From Bin87 sp964347975 (lineage in GTDB: Bacteria; Chloroflexota; Dehalococcoidia; Lucifugimonadales; UBA3495): a stretch of DNA of 64,000 nucleotides. The position numbers and the translations under genes are program-made. The notes under the pieces were generated by a model, which did not search any database, was not told where the DNA came from, and worked only from the letters and a program-made list of their open reading frames with translations. Of this stretch, positions 1 to 8,234 are shown one piece after another. The DNA is taken from positions 1-64,000 of the forward strand of contig CAYGAY010000011.1 in the NCBI GenBank assembly GCA_964347975.1. The letters run 5' to 3'. Each line of letters opens with the position of its first letter. Positions within the stretch are counted from its first letter, which is position 1.

Positions 1-2
1 TC

Positions 3-92
3 TGCAAGCGCGGTCAGTGGAACGCGCGGATGGCGGTGGAAACCACTTTCTCCATCGCTCTATTGCCCGCTTCACTCTCTGACACTAACTAG
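3..92 (+). pseudogene. possible C-terminal end of a transposase, cut by the window edge
   Basis: An open frame enters from the left edge and stops at 90-92. Its residues (CKRGQWNARMAVETTFS) resemble the last conserved block of several DDE transposases, where a K-R-G-x-W-N-x-R-M-x-V-E-T motif carries the catalytic glutamate. The tail after this block is short, so it may be a remnant. Only about 29 residues are visible, so the family cannot be assigned. Confidence 0.3.
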
Positions 93-249
93 CACCAATG
101 GTTATTATTGCTCCTAACCCGCCAGCCCTACCTGCACGATGCGAGGCTTGTCCACACCCGGCGATGCCGACATATTGGAACATCGCGCCGTCCGCATCAT
201 TATCCGCATCGTATTCGCTCCCAGTGAATTTCAGGTTTCCTACCCTTCA

Positions 250-276
250 TTGCCACAGATGATTCTATGCTAAAAT
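250..276 (+). promoter_or_regulatory. candidate extended -10 promoter of the TIR gene
   Basis: TTGCCA at 250-255, a short 15-nt spacer and TAAAAT at 271-276 preceded by TG at 268-269 (extended -10). It lies about 32 nt before the ATG at 308, which has CGGAGA at 294-299 as ribosome-binding site. Nothing else is recognisable between 93 and 250. Confidence 0.35.
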
Positions 277-307
277 CGCCCCTGAATCCCTCACGGAGAC
301 TGCAACA

Positions 308-1591
308 ATGGCCGATATTGAACTGGTCCAAACTGTGAAACGGGGCCGCGACGCGGTGGCCGCCTGGCGCGACGAGCACCCCAATCAAATCATGGACCTC
401 AACGCTTGTTACATGAGCCATGCGCGGATCCCCATGGTGAATCTGCGCGGGGCTGATATGCGGGGTGGAGACTTTATGGGCGCTATGGTGCGCCGCGGGG
501 ATCTCTCCAACGGCTATCTTAACGACGCGCATTTCTATCGGGCGGACCTGCGCGAGGCAAACTTCAACCGTGCCATCGCCTCCGGGGCAAACTTCCGAGG
601 CGCTGACCTGCGTAACGCCAACCTGGCCGGCGTGAACCTGGACCGGGCCACGCTGTCAGAGGCCAACCTTTCCGGGGCCGACCTGACCAACGCCAACCTG
701 GACCGGGCCAACCTGGATCGGACCAATTTCACCGGGGCCAACCTTACCGGAGCGAGCTTCAACGGCGCAAACCTTTCTCGAACTAATCTTTCGTCTTGCG
801 TCCTCAACGGGGCCGACTTTTACGAAGCCGTCCTCAACGACGTCGGCACTGAGGCCGCTGATTTCCGCAACTGCGTGATCGGTTATACCGTGTTCCAAAA
901 TTGCTCTCTGGATGCCGCCATCGGCCTGGACGATATCCGACACGACGCTCCCAGCACGATAGGACTGGACACTTTGCTCCGGTCTCGTGGCGTGTTGCCG
1001 GAGTCTTTCATTCTGGGCTCCGGAGTGCCCGCCGCGGTGGTTGGCCTCCAGGATTCCGTAGCGGACACTCCGGTTTCCACCATGGAAGTGCATATCTCGT
1101 GCGCCGACGCCGACGTGGACTTCGCGCGGGAGCTGGAAAGCCGCCTGCGTTCCGCCGGTCTCCGCAGTTGGGTCTTTGCAGAGAGCTTTCGCGGCAACCC
1201 GCTGGTGGACCGTCGCGCCACTTCGGGCGAAGAAGAAATCGAGCGGTGGGTTCGCCACTACGACCGCCTTATCGTGGTTTGCACCGGCGCCGCATTGGAC
1301 AGCGAAACCGTCCGCAACGACATCACCGCCGCCCACGAGTTTCAAAAGACGTCGGATCGATGGACCATGTTCCTCGTCGATGCCGATGGCGTTATGGCGT
1401 CAGGTCGCACCAGGAGCGCGCGCTTGTTGAAAGAAGAACACCGCGTGTTCGACCTGACGGGCCAGGCCGCCGGCGACGCGGACTATCAAACGGCTTTCGA
1501 TGACCTTATCGCCAATCTCCGCGAAGACCATCCGGCCAGCGCCAGCGCGCCGCCGCGCCGCGAGATTGATCCTCGTACCCTGCAACTGTAA
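308..1591 (+). CDS. pentapeptide-repeat protein with C-terminal TIR domain
   Basis: 427 aa. Residues about 30-200 are A(D/N)Lxx pentapeptide repeats (for example GADLTNANLDRANLDRTNF), expected to fold as a right-handed beta-helix. From residue 259 the chain reads like a TIR domain: a beta-strand start (MEVHISCADAD), the SRLRSAGLRSWVF segment with Glu292 at the position where NADase TIRs have their catalytic glutamate, then a LIVVCTG strand. There is no signal peptide or membrane segment. Bacterial TIR domains often cleave NAD+ in anti-phage defence, and the repeats could be a sensor or scaffold. It stands alone, followed by small inverted repeats. The domains are clear; the defence role is inferred. 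Confidence 0.75.
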   Translation: MADIELVQTVKRGRDAVAAWRDEHPNQIMDLNACYMSHARIPMVNLRGADMRGGDFMGAMVRRGDLSNGYLNDAHFYRADLREANFNRAIASGANFRGADLRNANLAGVNLDRATLSEANLSGADLTNANLDRANLDRTNFTGANLTGASFNGANLSRTNLSSCVLNGADFYEAVLNDVGTEAADFRNCVIGYTVFQNCSLDAAIGLDDIRHDAPSTIGLDTLLRSRGVLPESFILGSGVPAAVVGLQDSVADTPVSTMEVHISCADADVDFARELESRLRSAGLRSWVFAESFRGNPLVDRRATSGEEEIERWVRHYDRLIVVCTGAALDSETVRNDITAAHEFQKTSDRWTMFLVDADGVMASGRTRSARLLKEEHRVFDLTGQAAGDADYQTAFDDLIANLREDHPASASAPPRREIDPRTLQL

Positions 1592-1631
1592 TCCACCAGG
1601 ACTTACGCAGTTGAGAGCCTTTACTTCCGCC

Positions 1632-1725
1632 ATTCCGGCTTTCGCCGGAATCCAGTGCCCGAAATCGTTAACCATCGCTCGGGTGCTCTCACATGCGACT
1701 TCTGGACTCCGGCTTTCGCCGGAGT
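1632..1725. repeat. two short dispersed palindromes (TTTC loop)
   Basis: ATTCCGGC-TTTC-GCCGGAAT at 1632-1651 and ACTCCGGC-TTTC-GCCGGAGT at 1706-1725. Both are perfect 8-bp stems with the same tetraloop. Related sequence recurs near 39692 and 60550, so this is a dispersed intergenic element and not a gene part. Confidence 0.6.
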
Positions 1726-1745
1726 GACGGGCGTGGCAAGCGACA

Positions 1746-1769
1746 GGGGCGGGTTCTGAAACCCGCCCC
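1746..1769 (-). terminator. hairpin downstream of the first RdhA-like gene
   Basis: GGGGCGGGTT at 1746-1755 and AACCCGCCCC at 1760-1769 form a perfect 10-bp stem with a 4-nt loop. It lies 48 bp beyond the stop of the minus-strand gene at 1818. No U-tract follows, so terminator function is only likely. Confidence 0.4.
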
Positions 1770-1817
1770 CGCTCATGTCCGTTCCGAAGAACCGACGGAT
1801 TTGGCCGGCTACACCCT

Positions 1818-3092
1818 TTAGATGTAGTCTTCCTCCTCGTACATCATATCGACGTTGTCGGTGCTCTGGTTCAGGCCGCGGACCACCTGGGCCTTGAACT
1901 CGGCGAGCATTTCATCGGAGATTTCGTTGCCGTTGGCGCGGGCGGCGTCCTTCAACTGGTCGAAGGCCCATTCGCCGGTGTCGCCGTGCGGCATATCGAA
2001 GAAGCCGGTTTCGAAGACCGGGAGTTCGCCGGGGCCGAAGTAGCCCTTACCCTCAAGGTTGTAGCCTTCGAGGTCGTGGGTGCCCTTGCCCAGCACCTGA
2101 CCGGTGGCGGCGTAGTGCTCCATGGTTGCCTTCATGCCGTACTTCTGGATAGGGCAGACTTTCATACAGACGCCACAGCCCAGGTAGCGAGCCATCACGG
2201 GGCGGCAGCGCTTGAAGTACAGCTTGTTCTTCTCAATTCCCCGCCACCAGATCTTGTCCCGCATCAGAGCGCGGCCTGGGCAGCGGTTCACGCAAACCTG
2301 GCACACCTGGCAGAAGGCGTGGATGCCGTAGTCCACCGGCTCGTCGTAGCTGACGTTGGCGTCGGTGGTGATCATCATGATGCGGCAGCGGGAGCCGACG
2401 TGGGGGGTCAGCAGGTAGCCGCAGGCGCCCAGCTGGCCTAGGCCGGCGGCGACGAACATCGGAATATAGGGGCCGGTGTTGTCGTTGGGGCTGTGCACCT
2501 GGGCGCGGTAGCCGAGGCTGCGGATGAAGTTGCCCAGCTCCAGACCGGCGGCGCCTTCCGTGCGGTAGGTACTGGAGTGGACGATCTCAGCGTCGATGCT
2601 GGGGATGGTCTGGGTAGGCTCGAAGTCCTGCTCGTAGGCCAGGCAGACCACGCTAGGGAAGCGGACCCAGTCCTTCTTGCTCTGATAGACATAGCGGATG
2701 TCGAAGGCGGTGATGCCGACTTCACAGAAACCGAGCTCCCGGGCCTTCTGCTTGATGGCCTCGGCAACGTTCTCGCCGGTGGGGTCGGCGGTGGGCTCAA
2801 GGTCGCCGGTCAAGCGGGCGGCCATTACCAGGTTGCGATTGAGCTTGTCGTGTTCCTTGCGGATCTCGCGCATTTCCGCGTGCTGGTCGCGCAGGGTGTT
2901 GGCCCAATCGCGAGAAGCGCGCTCGGTGATGTTCATGGTCTCAACGGGATATTCCCGAGAATACCAGTCAACTTCGCGCTGGTTCATGGGGATGCCGGGA
3001 ACGGTTTCCAGTTCCTCGGGCACCGGGATGGTGACAGGCGCGTCGCCCAGGTACTTGCCGGGTCGCCGTACCTCATGGCCAATCGTTAGCAT
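1818..3092 (-). CDS. reductive-dehalogenase-like 4Fe-4S protein (copy 1)
   Basis: 424 aa. Two 4Fe-4S motifs typical of the RdhA/QueG-like family: C261-x2-C264-x2-C267-x3-C271-P, and a second cluster from C296, C306, C309 and C313-P. The middle of the protein should bind a corrinoid cofactor, as in this family, but that cannot be proven from motifs. There is no twin-arginine signal and no RdhB membrane anchor nearby, so it is probably a cytoplasmic, non-respiratory member whose substrate is unknown. Residues 252-361 are identical to the paralog at 6616-7893, while the rest has diverged. The ATG is preceded by an AAGGAGGAGG ribosome-binding site. Confidence 0.8.
   Translation of the reverse strand: MLTIGHEVRRPGKYLGDAPVTIPVPEELETVPGIPMNQREVDWYSREYPVETMNITERASRDWANTLRDQHAEMREIRKEHDKLNRNLVMAARLTGDLEPTADPTGENVAEAIKQKARELGFCEVGITAFDIRYVYQSKKDWVRFPSVVCLAYEQDFEPTQTIPSIDAEIVHSSTYRTEGAAGLELGNFIRSLGYRAQVHSPNDNTGPYIPMFVAAGLGQLGACGYLLTPHVGSRCRIMMITTDANVSYDEPVDYGIHAFCQVCQVCVNRCPGRALMRDKIWWRGIEKNKLYFKRCRPVMARYLGCGVCMKVCPIQKYGMKATMEHYAATGQVLGKGTHDLEGYNLEGKGYFGPGELPVFETGFFDMPHGDTGEWAFDQLKDAARANGNEISDEMLAEFKAQVVRGLNQSTDNVDMMYEEEDYI
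2050..2258. repeat. 209-bp tract identical to 6851-7059
   Basis: Base-by-base comparison with the second RdhA-like gene shows no mismatch across these 209 bp. Mismatches flank it on both sides (2049/6850 and 2259/7060). The tract covers the second Fe-S cluster and the following segment. This is a direct repeat with the signature of recent gene conversion or of very strong constraint. Confidence 0.85.
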
Positions 3093-3256
3093 ATCCTCCT
3101 CCTTGGTTGGACCGCGTAGATACGCTTAATTTGTGAAGAGGGTAAATCCCCGGTTTGATGATGTCAATACTCTTCCCCCCAAATAATTACATTCCTTTGC
3201 GTGATGATGATTATCGGGCCACTATTGGGAACTCTTTGCTTCGGGCCGGCATGGCG

Positions 3257-4501
3257 TCAACGCCGACCGGCGTGTGTTCGTATCGCCGCAGCCAGGCGAC
3301 GGATGCCCTCGGCCAGTTCGTCAGTTTCATATAGGGATATGCTGATGCGAAGGGCGTCGGCAAACGCCCCGGAAGCGGAGAAGGCGGTGCCGGGGCGGTA
3401 CGAAACGCCTATTTCCCGGGCTGACGGCAGCAGAGCATCGGCGTCGATGCCGTCGTTCAGGTTCAGCCAGTAGAAGTAACCGCCGCCGGGCGGCGTGAAG
3501 CTGACGGTTTCGGACAATTCGGCCCCCAGCAGGTCGGCAACGTCGTCATGGCGTTGGCCATAGACACGGCGGAGGGTATTGATGTTCTCCTGTAGCAAAC
3601 CCATCTCCAGCGTCGCGTGGGCGAGGTTTGCGGCAAAATGGTTCAGGCCCCCGCCGCTGGCAGCGACCCCGGAATTTACGAAACGCTGGATGATTTCGGG
3701 CGATGCGTGCACCCATCCCAGACGCAGGCCCGGGGAGAGTATCTTCGAGAATGATCCCAGCGATACAACGCAACCATCGGGCGATGCGTCGAGCATGGCC
3801 ATGGGCGGCGGTGGTGGCTGTGGCCCGTAGTGCAGCAGCTGGTACACCTCGTCTGCAATGATGGTAAAGCCGTGTCGCTGCGCCAGCTCCACCAAGTGGC
3901 GGCGTCGGTCCAGCGTCAGGACCGAGCCGTTGGGATTTTGGTACGTGGGTATCGTGTAGAGGAGCCGGGGTTTTGAAACATCGCCGGCCTCCAGCATAGT
4001 GGCCAGGGCAGCGGTGTCCAGGCCGTCGGCGTCAGTGGGGACGCCGATCACTTTCAGACCGTGATCCACAAAGATCCGACCGATAAGATAGTAAGTTGGT
4101 TCCTCTACCAGGACGATATCGCCGACCGTCGCAAAGAGCGTGGCAGCGAGGTCAATGGCGGCAGAGGCTCCGGCGGTGAGGAACAACGAGGCCGGGCTGA
4201 CGTGCCTGCCGTAAGCGTCCTGCCCGGAAAGATACCCGGCCAATGCTTCCAGCATAGGGCCGAACCCCTGAACCGCGCCGTACTGCAAGGGAACGGCTGA
4301 TTGCTTGCCGAGGACGGATTGGGCCGCAGCAGCCAGGGCGTCGCAGGGATGAAGGCGCGGAGAAGGGTGTCCCCAACCGAGGTCAATGACGCCATCGGGA
4401 ATGGAGATCAGCAGGGAGGGAAGGTCACCGTTCATCGTGTCGTATGTCACTGGCCAATCAACTCCAGGGTAGCCGCCAGCGTCTCGGGGGCCGGAGGTCA
4501 C
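3257..4501 (-). CDS. PLP-dependent aminotransferase, class I/II fold
   Basis: 414 aa. Fold-type I aminotransferase of the LysN/2-aminoadipate transaminase-like group: GHPSP near the N-terminus, TYQNPNGSVL, DEVYQLL, and the Schiff-base lysine Lys253 in SFSKILSPGLRLGW, with a later GGGYFYWL motif. The substrate cannot be read from the sequence. I use the GTG at 4501 because GAGGAG lies ten bases upstream (4512-4517); an ATG at 4435 (residue 23) is the alternative. The 5' end overlaps the upstream gene by 44 bp, so both are probably co-transcribed. Its position between RdhA-like paralogs does not indicate a shared pathway. Confidence 0.85.
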   Translation of the reverse strand: MTSGPRDAGGYPGVDWPVTYDTMNGDLPSLLISIPDGVIDLGWGHPSPRLHPCDALAAAAQSVLGKQSAVPLQYGAVQGFGPMLEALAGYLSGQDAYGRHVSPASLFLTAGASAAIDLAATLFATVGDIVLVEEPTYYLIGRIFVDHGLKVIGVPTDADGLDTAALATMLEAGDVSKPRLLYTIPTYQNPNGSVLTLDRRRHLVELAQRHGFTIIADEVYQLLHYGPQPPPPPMAMLDASPDGCVVSLGSFSKILSPGLRLGWVHASPEIIQRFVNSGVAASGGGLNHFAANLAHATLEMGLLQENINTLRRVYGQRHDDVADLLGAELSETVSFTPPGGGYFYWLNLNDGIDADALLPSAREIGVSYRPGTAFSASGAFADALRISISLYETDELAEGIRRLAAAIRTHAGRR

Positions 4502-6452
4502 GGTCTAGAAACTCCTCAAGACTGGAGCGGTGCAGCACGGTTCGCCCGCCCCCACTGGCGTCTTCATCAATCAAGGTCGAAGGCACGTCATCCCAGTCAA
4601 AGCCTCGGCGGCCAAAAGCGTCCCGCTGCTCCCACACTATAACCCGGTCGGAATCCAGGGCCCAGCCACTGGATGCGTCGCCTTCGTGTTTCAGCATCGC
4701 CGCAAGGCGCAGCAAGTCATTGAGCCGCGCTTTCACCCGGTCATAGCGTTTTTCTGCGTAACTGAGCCAGGTGACGGTTTGGCACCATTGGGGCGGTGTT
4801 TCATTGATGGAATCTGCAATCAGGCGGCTGAGGGTCCCGGACGAAAGGGCCAGCCAATCCGTCGGGAGACGGTCTTCGCCCAGACTCTCCATGATTTCCG
4901 TCAAATAACGACGGTACAGGTGTCCCGTTATGCCACGCCGAATTTCCTGGATCCGGCCGTTCAGCCTTTGGCGCAGTTCTTCCTTGTGCGGCGGCAGAGC
5001 GGTAGTGGTGTAGATCATCATGCTCCGCTTGACTATCTCGTCGGGATACGGAGCCGGATCGTTGGAGTTCATCGAGAGTATGAAACCAGGATATTCCTCA
5101 ACCGGGGGCGGCAACTCCTCTTTGATGATATCCAACCCGTGCCGGCGGAACGCGCTGCGTCCGATGTCGTCGAATACCACCGGAAAGCGCCGGTAACCCT
5201 GCTGCAACCCGCGTAGTTGGGAGTTGGTAAAACCCCGTTTGTCCACGGTGTTCACCCTGCCGAACATGGAGGTCATCAAAGTGTCGATTATGCTGCTCTT
5301 GCCGCAGTTTGATTTGCCGTACACGATGGCGAAAGACGGGTATCGGATTACGTCTTCGTCCCGGAGGGACGCCAACGATCGCATATCGCACATAAACGGC
5401 GAAAAGTAAAGCCACGACCACAGGGTGAAATAGTCACGTTGCAACCGCGCAACGTCGCCCTCGAAGGCGTCTTCGTAGTTGGCGAAATAGTTGGTCAGCA
5501 AATCGGCGTCCGCCCTGACTTTCGCATCATCCCAATCCAATGGGAATAGATCTCCGGACAGGTTGGCGGTGCCCTCCGAACGGTTTATTGAAAGGTAGCG
5601 GTGTTCCGCCTGTTCGGCAGACTTGACCAACCGGCTTCGGCTGATTTCGCGTTTCACCTGCGGGGTGATACGCTGCTGGCCGCTGCGGAATGCGGGTATT
5701 GCGGCGCTGATTTGGGGGAGCCAGGCCCGCTTTACCTTCTCTATCTTATCGATTTGCGTGGCCACGGAAACTTGCAGTTCGTCAGCGGGAATCTGGTCGA
5801 TAACCAGCGTTGTCTCCTTATTTGAAACGGCCGGGACTTCATCGATCTCTATTTCGGCACGTACGATTCGTTCCTCAGGCAACGGGACCTCATCGGAGGC
5901 CGACTCGCGTATGCCGTCGTACATCCCGAGGTAATGACGCCAGGCATCAGGGTCGTCGTCAAACTTCACCAGGGTTTCGGGTTGCAGTCCGGAGAAGGCG
6001 CGCTCCGACAGGTTGGCGGAACCGATGATGACCCGCGTATGTCCGTTAGTCGTATCTTCCAGCAGGAAAATCTTGGCGTGGGCGATATGCTTGCGCAGGA
6101 CCCGAAAATTCGCCCGTCCTTCGCGGACCTGCCGCAGAATGTGCCCCTGCCTCTCGTCGCGCAATCCCATGATGGCAGCGCGGGTATCGCCAACCGCCAC
6201 CTGCTGGAAGGCCAGAACGTCCTTGATGTCGTGCAGCGTGGTCTCGCACCCGAAAACGCACTCGAGTTCGGAGAAATCGAAATCGTCCAACATTTTGACG
6301 ATGGCCGGTATGCTGGCCGAGTAAGTGAGCACGCGCAACCGGTCATAACCCTTGAACAGATCCCAGTGGAATTTGCTTTCCGAAAGAAACCGGGCCTGCA
6401 CTACCCGCAGGCCGATTCCATCATCCAGCAAGAAATCGCCCTGTGTCGCCAT
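4458..6452 (-). CDS. phospholipase D-like nuclease fused to a P-loop ATPase
   Basis: 664 aa. The N-terminal half has one PLD signature, H125-A-K127 followed by GSANLSERAF. A linker leads to an ATPase with Walker A GKSNCGKSS (Lys385) and a Walker B-like VVFDDIG (Asp428, Asp429), resembling the superfamily 3 or virulence-associated E type more than AAA+. With one HKD motif it would need to dimerise for catalysis. PLD plus ATPase architectures are frequent in anti-phage proteins, but I recognise no named system. The ATG at 6452 is preferred over an upstream in-frame start (6548) because a G-rich ribosome-binding site precedes it and the extra N-terminus looks non-coding. Confidence 0.7.
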   Translation of the reverse strand: MATQGDFLLDDGIGLRVVQARFLSESKFHWDLFKGYDRLRVLTYSASIPAIVKMLDDFDFSELECVFGCETTLHDIKDVLAFQQVAVGDTRAAIMGLRDERQGHILRQVREGRANFRVLRKHIAHAKIFLLEDTTNGHTRVIIGSANLSERAFSGLQPETLVKFDDDPDAWRHYLGMYDGIRESASDEVPLPEERIVRAEIEIDEVPAVSNKETTLVIDQIPADELQVSVATQIDKIEKVKRAWLPQISAAIPAFRSGQQRITPQVKREISRSRLVKSAEQAEHRYLSINRSEGTANLSGDLFPLDWDDAKVRADADLLTNYFANYEDAFEGDVARLQRDYFTLWSWLYFSPFMCDMRSLASLRDEDVIRYPSFAIVYGKSNCGKSSIIDTLMTSMFGRVNTVDKRGFTNSQLRGLQQGYRRFPVVFDDIGRSAFRRHGLDIIKEELPPPVEEYPGFILSMNSNDPAPYPDEIVKRSMMIYTTTALPPHKEELRQRLNGRIQEIRRGITGHLYRRYLTEIMESLGEDRLPTDWLALSSGTLSRLIADSINETPPQWCQTVTWLSYAEKRYDRVKARLNDLLRLAAMLKHEGDASSGWALDSDRVIVWEQRDAFGRRGFDWDDVPSTLIDEDASGGGRTVLHRSSLEEFLDRDLRPPRRWRLPWS

Positions 6453-6549
6453 GCTCGCCCCCCCGGATGATTGGATTGAATTGCATTTTAGTGCATTCAG
6501 GCTTCGCATCGTAGTGGCGGTTGTCGAAACGGGACCGTCGCATCCCAAA

Positions 6550-6587
6550 AAAGAGGGCCGGCGGGATTGCTCCCGCCGGCCCTCTTT
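6550..6587 (-). terminator. strong intrinsic terminator of RdhA-like copy 2
   Basis: Perfect 16-bp stem (6550-6565 with 6572-6587) around a 6-nt loop. On the minus strand the stem is followed by a T-rich tract (CTCTTTTTTGGG). It sits 29 bp after the stop of the gene at 6616 and separates it from the PLD-ATPase gene. Confidence 0.85.
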
Positions 6588-6615
6588 GCCGGTTTGGCAA
6601 GATGTGGAGCTCGGA

Positions 6616-7893
6616 CTAAATGTAGTCCTGGTCCTCCGCCATCATCTGCAGCACGTCGCCGGACTGCAACTCGATGGCGCGCTGGATCTGTAGCTTGAGG
6701 TTCTCCAGCATCTCGTCGGGGATCTCGCCTTCGTTCTCGCGGGCGACTTCCTTCATCTCGTCAAAGGCCCACTCATCGGAGTTGCCGTGGGGCATTTCGA
6801 AGAAGTCGCGCTCGAAGACCGGCAGTTCGCCGGGGCCGAAGTAGCCCTTGCCCTCAAGGTTGTAGCCTTCGAGGTCGTGGGTGCCCTTGCCCAGCACCTG
6901 ACCGGTGGCGGCGTAGTGCTCCATGGTTGCCTTCATGCCGTACTTCTGGATAGGGCAGACTTTCATACAGACGCCACAGCCCAGGTAGCGAGCCATCACG
7001 GGGCGGCAGCGCTTGAAGTACAGCTTGTTCTTCTCAATTCCCCGCCACCAGATCTTGTCGCGCATCAGGGCGCGGCCCGGGCAGCGGTTCACGCAGACCT
7101 GGCACACCTGGCAGAAGGCATGGATGCCGTAGTCCACCGGCGAGTCATAGGTGACGTTAGCGTCGGTGGTGATCATCATCAACCGCATCCGGTTGCCGGT
7201 GTGCGGGGACAGCAGGTATCCACAGGCGCCCAGGGAGCCGAGGCCGGCCGCCACGAACATGGGGATGACCGGGCCGGTGGCGTCGCTGGAGTGCACGACG
7301 TGGGCCTTGTAGCCCAGGGAGCGGATGAAGTTGCCCAGTTCCAAGCCGGCCGCAGCCTGCGTCCGATAGGTGCTGGAGTGCACGATCTCGGCGTCAACGC
7401 TGGGGATGGTCTGTGTGGGCTCGAAGTCCTGCTCGTAGCACAGGCAGATGGCGTGAGGAAGGATGGTGAAGCCGCGCTTGCTCTTGTAGTCATAGCGCGG
7501 GTCGTAGGACGTGATGCCCACTTCCAGGTAACCCAGCTGGCGGGCCTTGTCCTTGATGAGCTGGGAGATGTCCTCGCCGGTGGGCTCAGCAGTGGGCTCC
7601 ATCTCAGAGGTCGCGCGGGCAGCCATGATCAGGTTGCTGTTGAGCTTGTCGTGCTCCTTGCGGATCTCACGCATCTCAGCGTGGAGGTCGCGCAGGGTGT
7701 TGGACCAGTCCCGGGACGCGCGCTCGGTGATGTTCATGGTTTCCAGCGGATACTCGCGGGCGTACCAGTCAACCTCACGGTTGGTCATCGGGATACCGGG
7801 AACGGTTTCCAACTCCTCCGGAATTGGAATCGTGATTTCGGCGTCCCCCCAGTGCCTTCCGGGACGGACTACCTCATGCCCAATGGTTAGCAT
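6616..7893 (-). CDS. reductive-dehalogenase-like 4Fe-4S protein (copy 2)
   Basis: 425 aa. It has the same architecture as the protein at 1818-3092: C262, C265, C268, C272 and C297, C307, C310, C314 as two 4Fe-4S clusters, with no export signal and no RdhB neighbour. The N-terminal half and the extreme C-terminus differ from copy 1 at many positions, while about 110 central residues are identical. It is followed by its own strong terminator, so it is a separate transcription unit. Substrate is unknown; respiratory dehalogenation is unlikely because there is neither a Tat signal nor an anchor protein. Confidence 0.8.
   Translation of the reverse strand: MLTIGHEVVRPGRHWGDAEITIPIPEELETVPGIPMTNREVDWYAREYPLETMNITERASRDWSNTLRDLHAEMREIRKEHDKLNSNLIMAARATSEMEPTAEPTGEDISQLIKDKARQLGYLEVGITSYDPRYDYKSKRGFTILPHAICLCYEQDFEPTQTIPSVDAEIVHSSTYRTQAAAGLELGNFIRSLGYKAHVVHSSDATGPVIPMFVAAGLGSLGACGYLLSPHTGNRMRLMMITTDANVTYDSPVDYGIHAFCQVCQVCVNRCPGRALMRDKIWWRGIEKNKLYFKRCRPVMARYLGCGVCMKVCPIQKYGMKATMEHYAATGQVLGKGTHDLEGYNLEGKGYFGPGELPVFERDFFEMPHGNSDEWAFDEMKEVARENEGEIPDEMLENLKLQIQRAIELQSGDVLQMMAEDQDYI
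6851..7059. repeat. 209-bp tract identical to 2050-2258
   Basis: Second copy of the identical tract described at 2050-2258, in direct orientation 4801 bp away. Recombination between the two would delete the aminotransferase and the PLD-ATPase gene. Confidence 0.85.
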
Positions 7894-8234
7894 ATTAGCC
7901 TCCTCGCTAGTTGGCTTTGCCGCGCAAGGGCGGCGGCATTTGGGGCAATTTATACCGTTGCCGCCACTTTGTCAACAACCAATCGAAAGTTGTCGAAAGA
8001 ATTGCGACGATGCTGCGGAACAGGCCACGAATCCGGACTAATTCAGTCGGTAAACGCCCGGTCAATGCCGCCTTCCGAAACGATCCCCGGAATGTTTTCC
8101 AGCAGAAATCGAACCGGAACTGCGGTCGGGGTGACGTTCACCGTCGCCTTGCCCCGTCTGTGCCGCTCCCGGGAACCGGCCGGCGGGTCAACCGCGTTGA
8201 CGCCCGGCCCGGCGTGGGGCAAAATATTCCCGCC

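Noticed and set aside
1818..3092. Respiratory reductive dehalogenase with Tat export
   Set aside because: The only Arg-Arg (residues 9-10) lacks the hydrophobic stretch of a Tat signal, and no RdhB anchor gene is adjacent.
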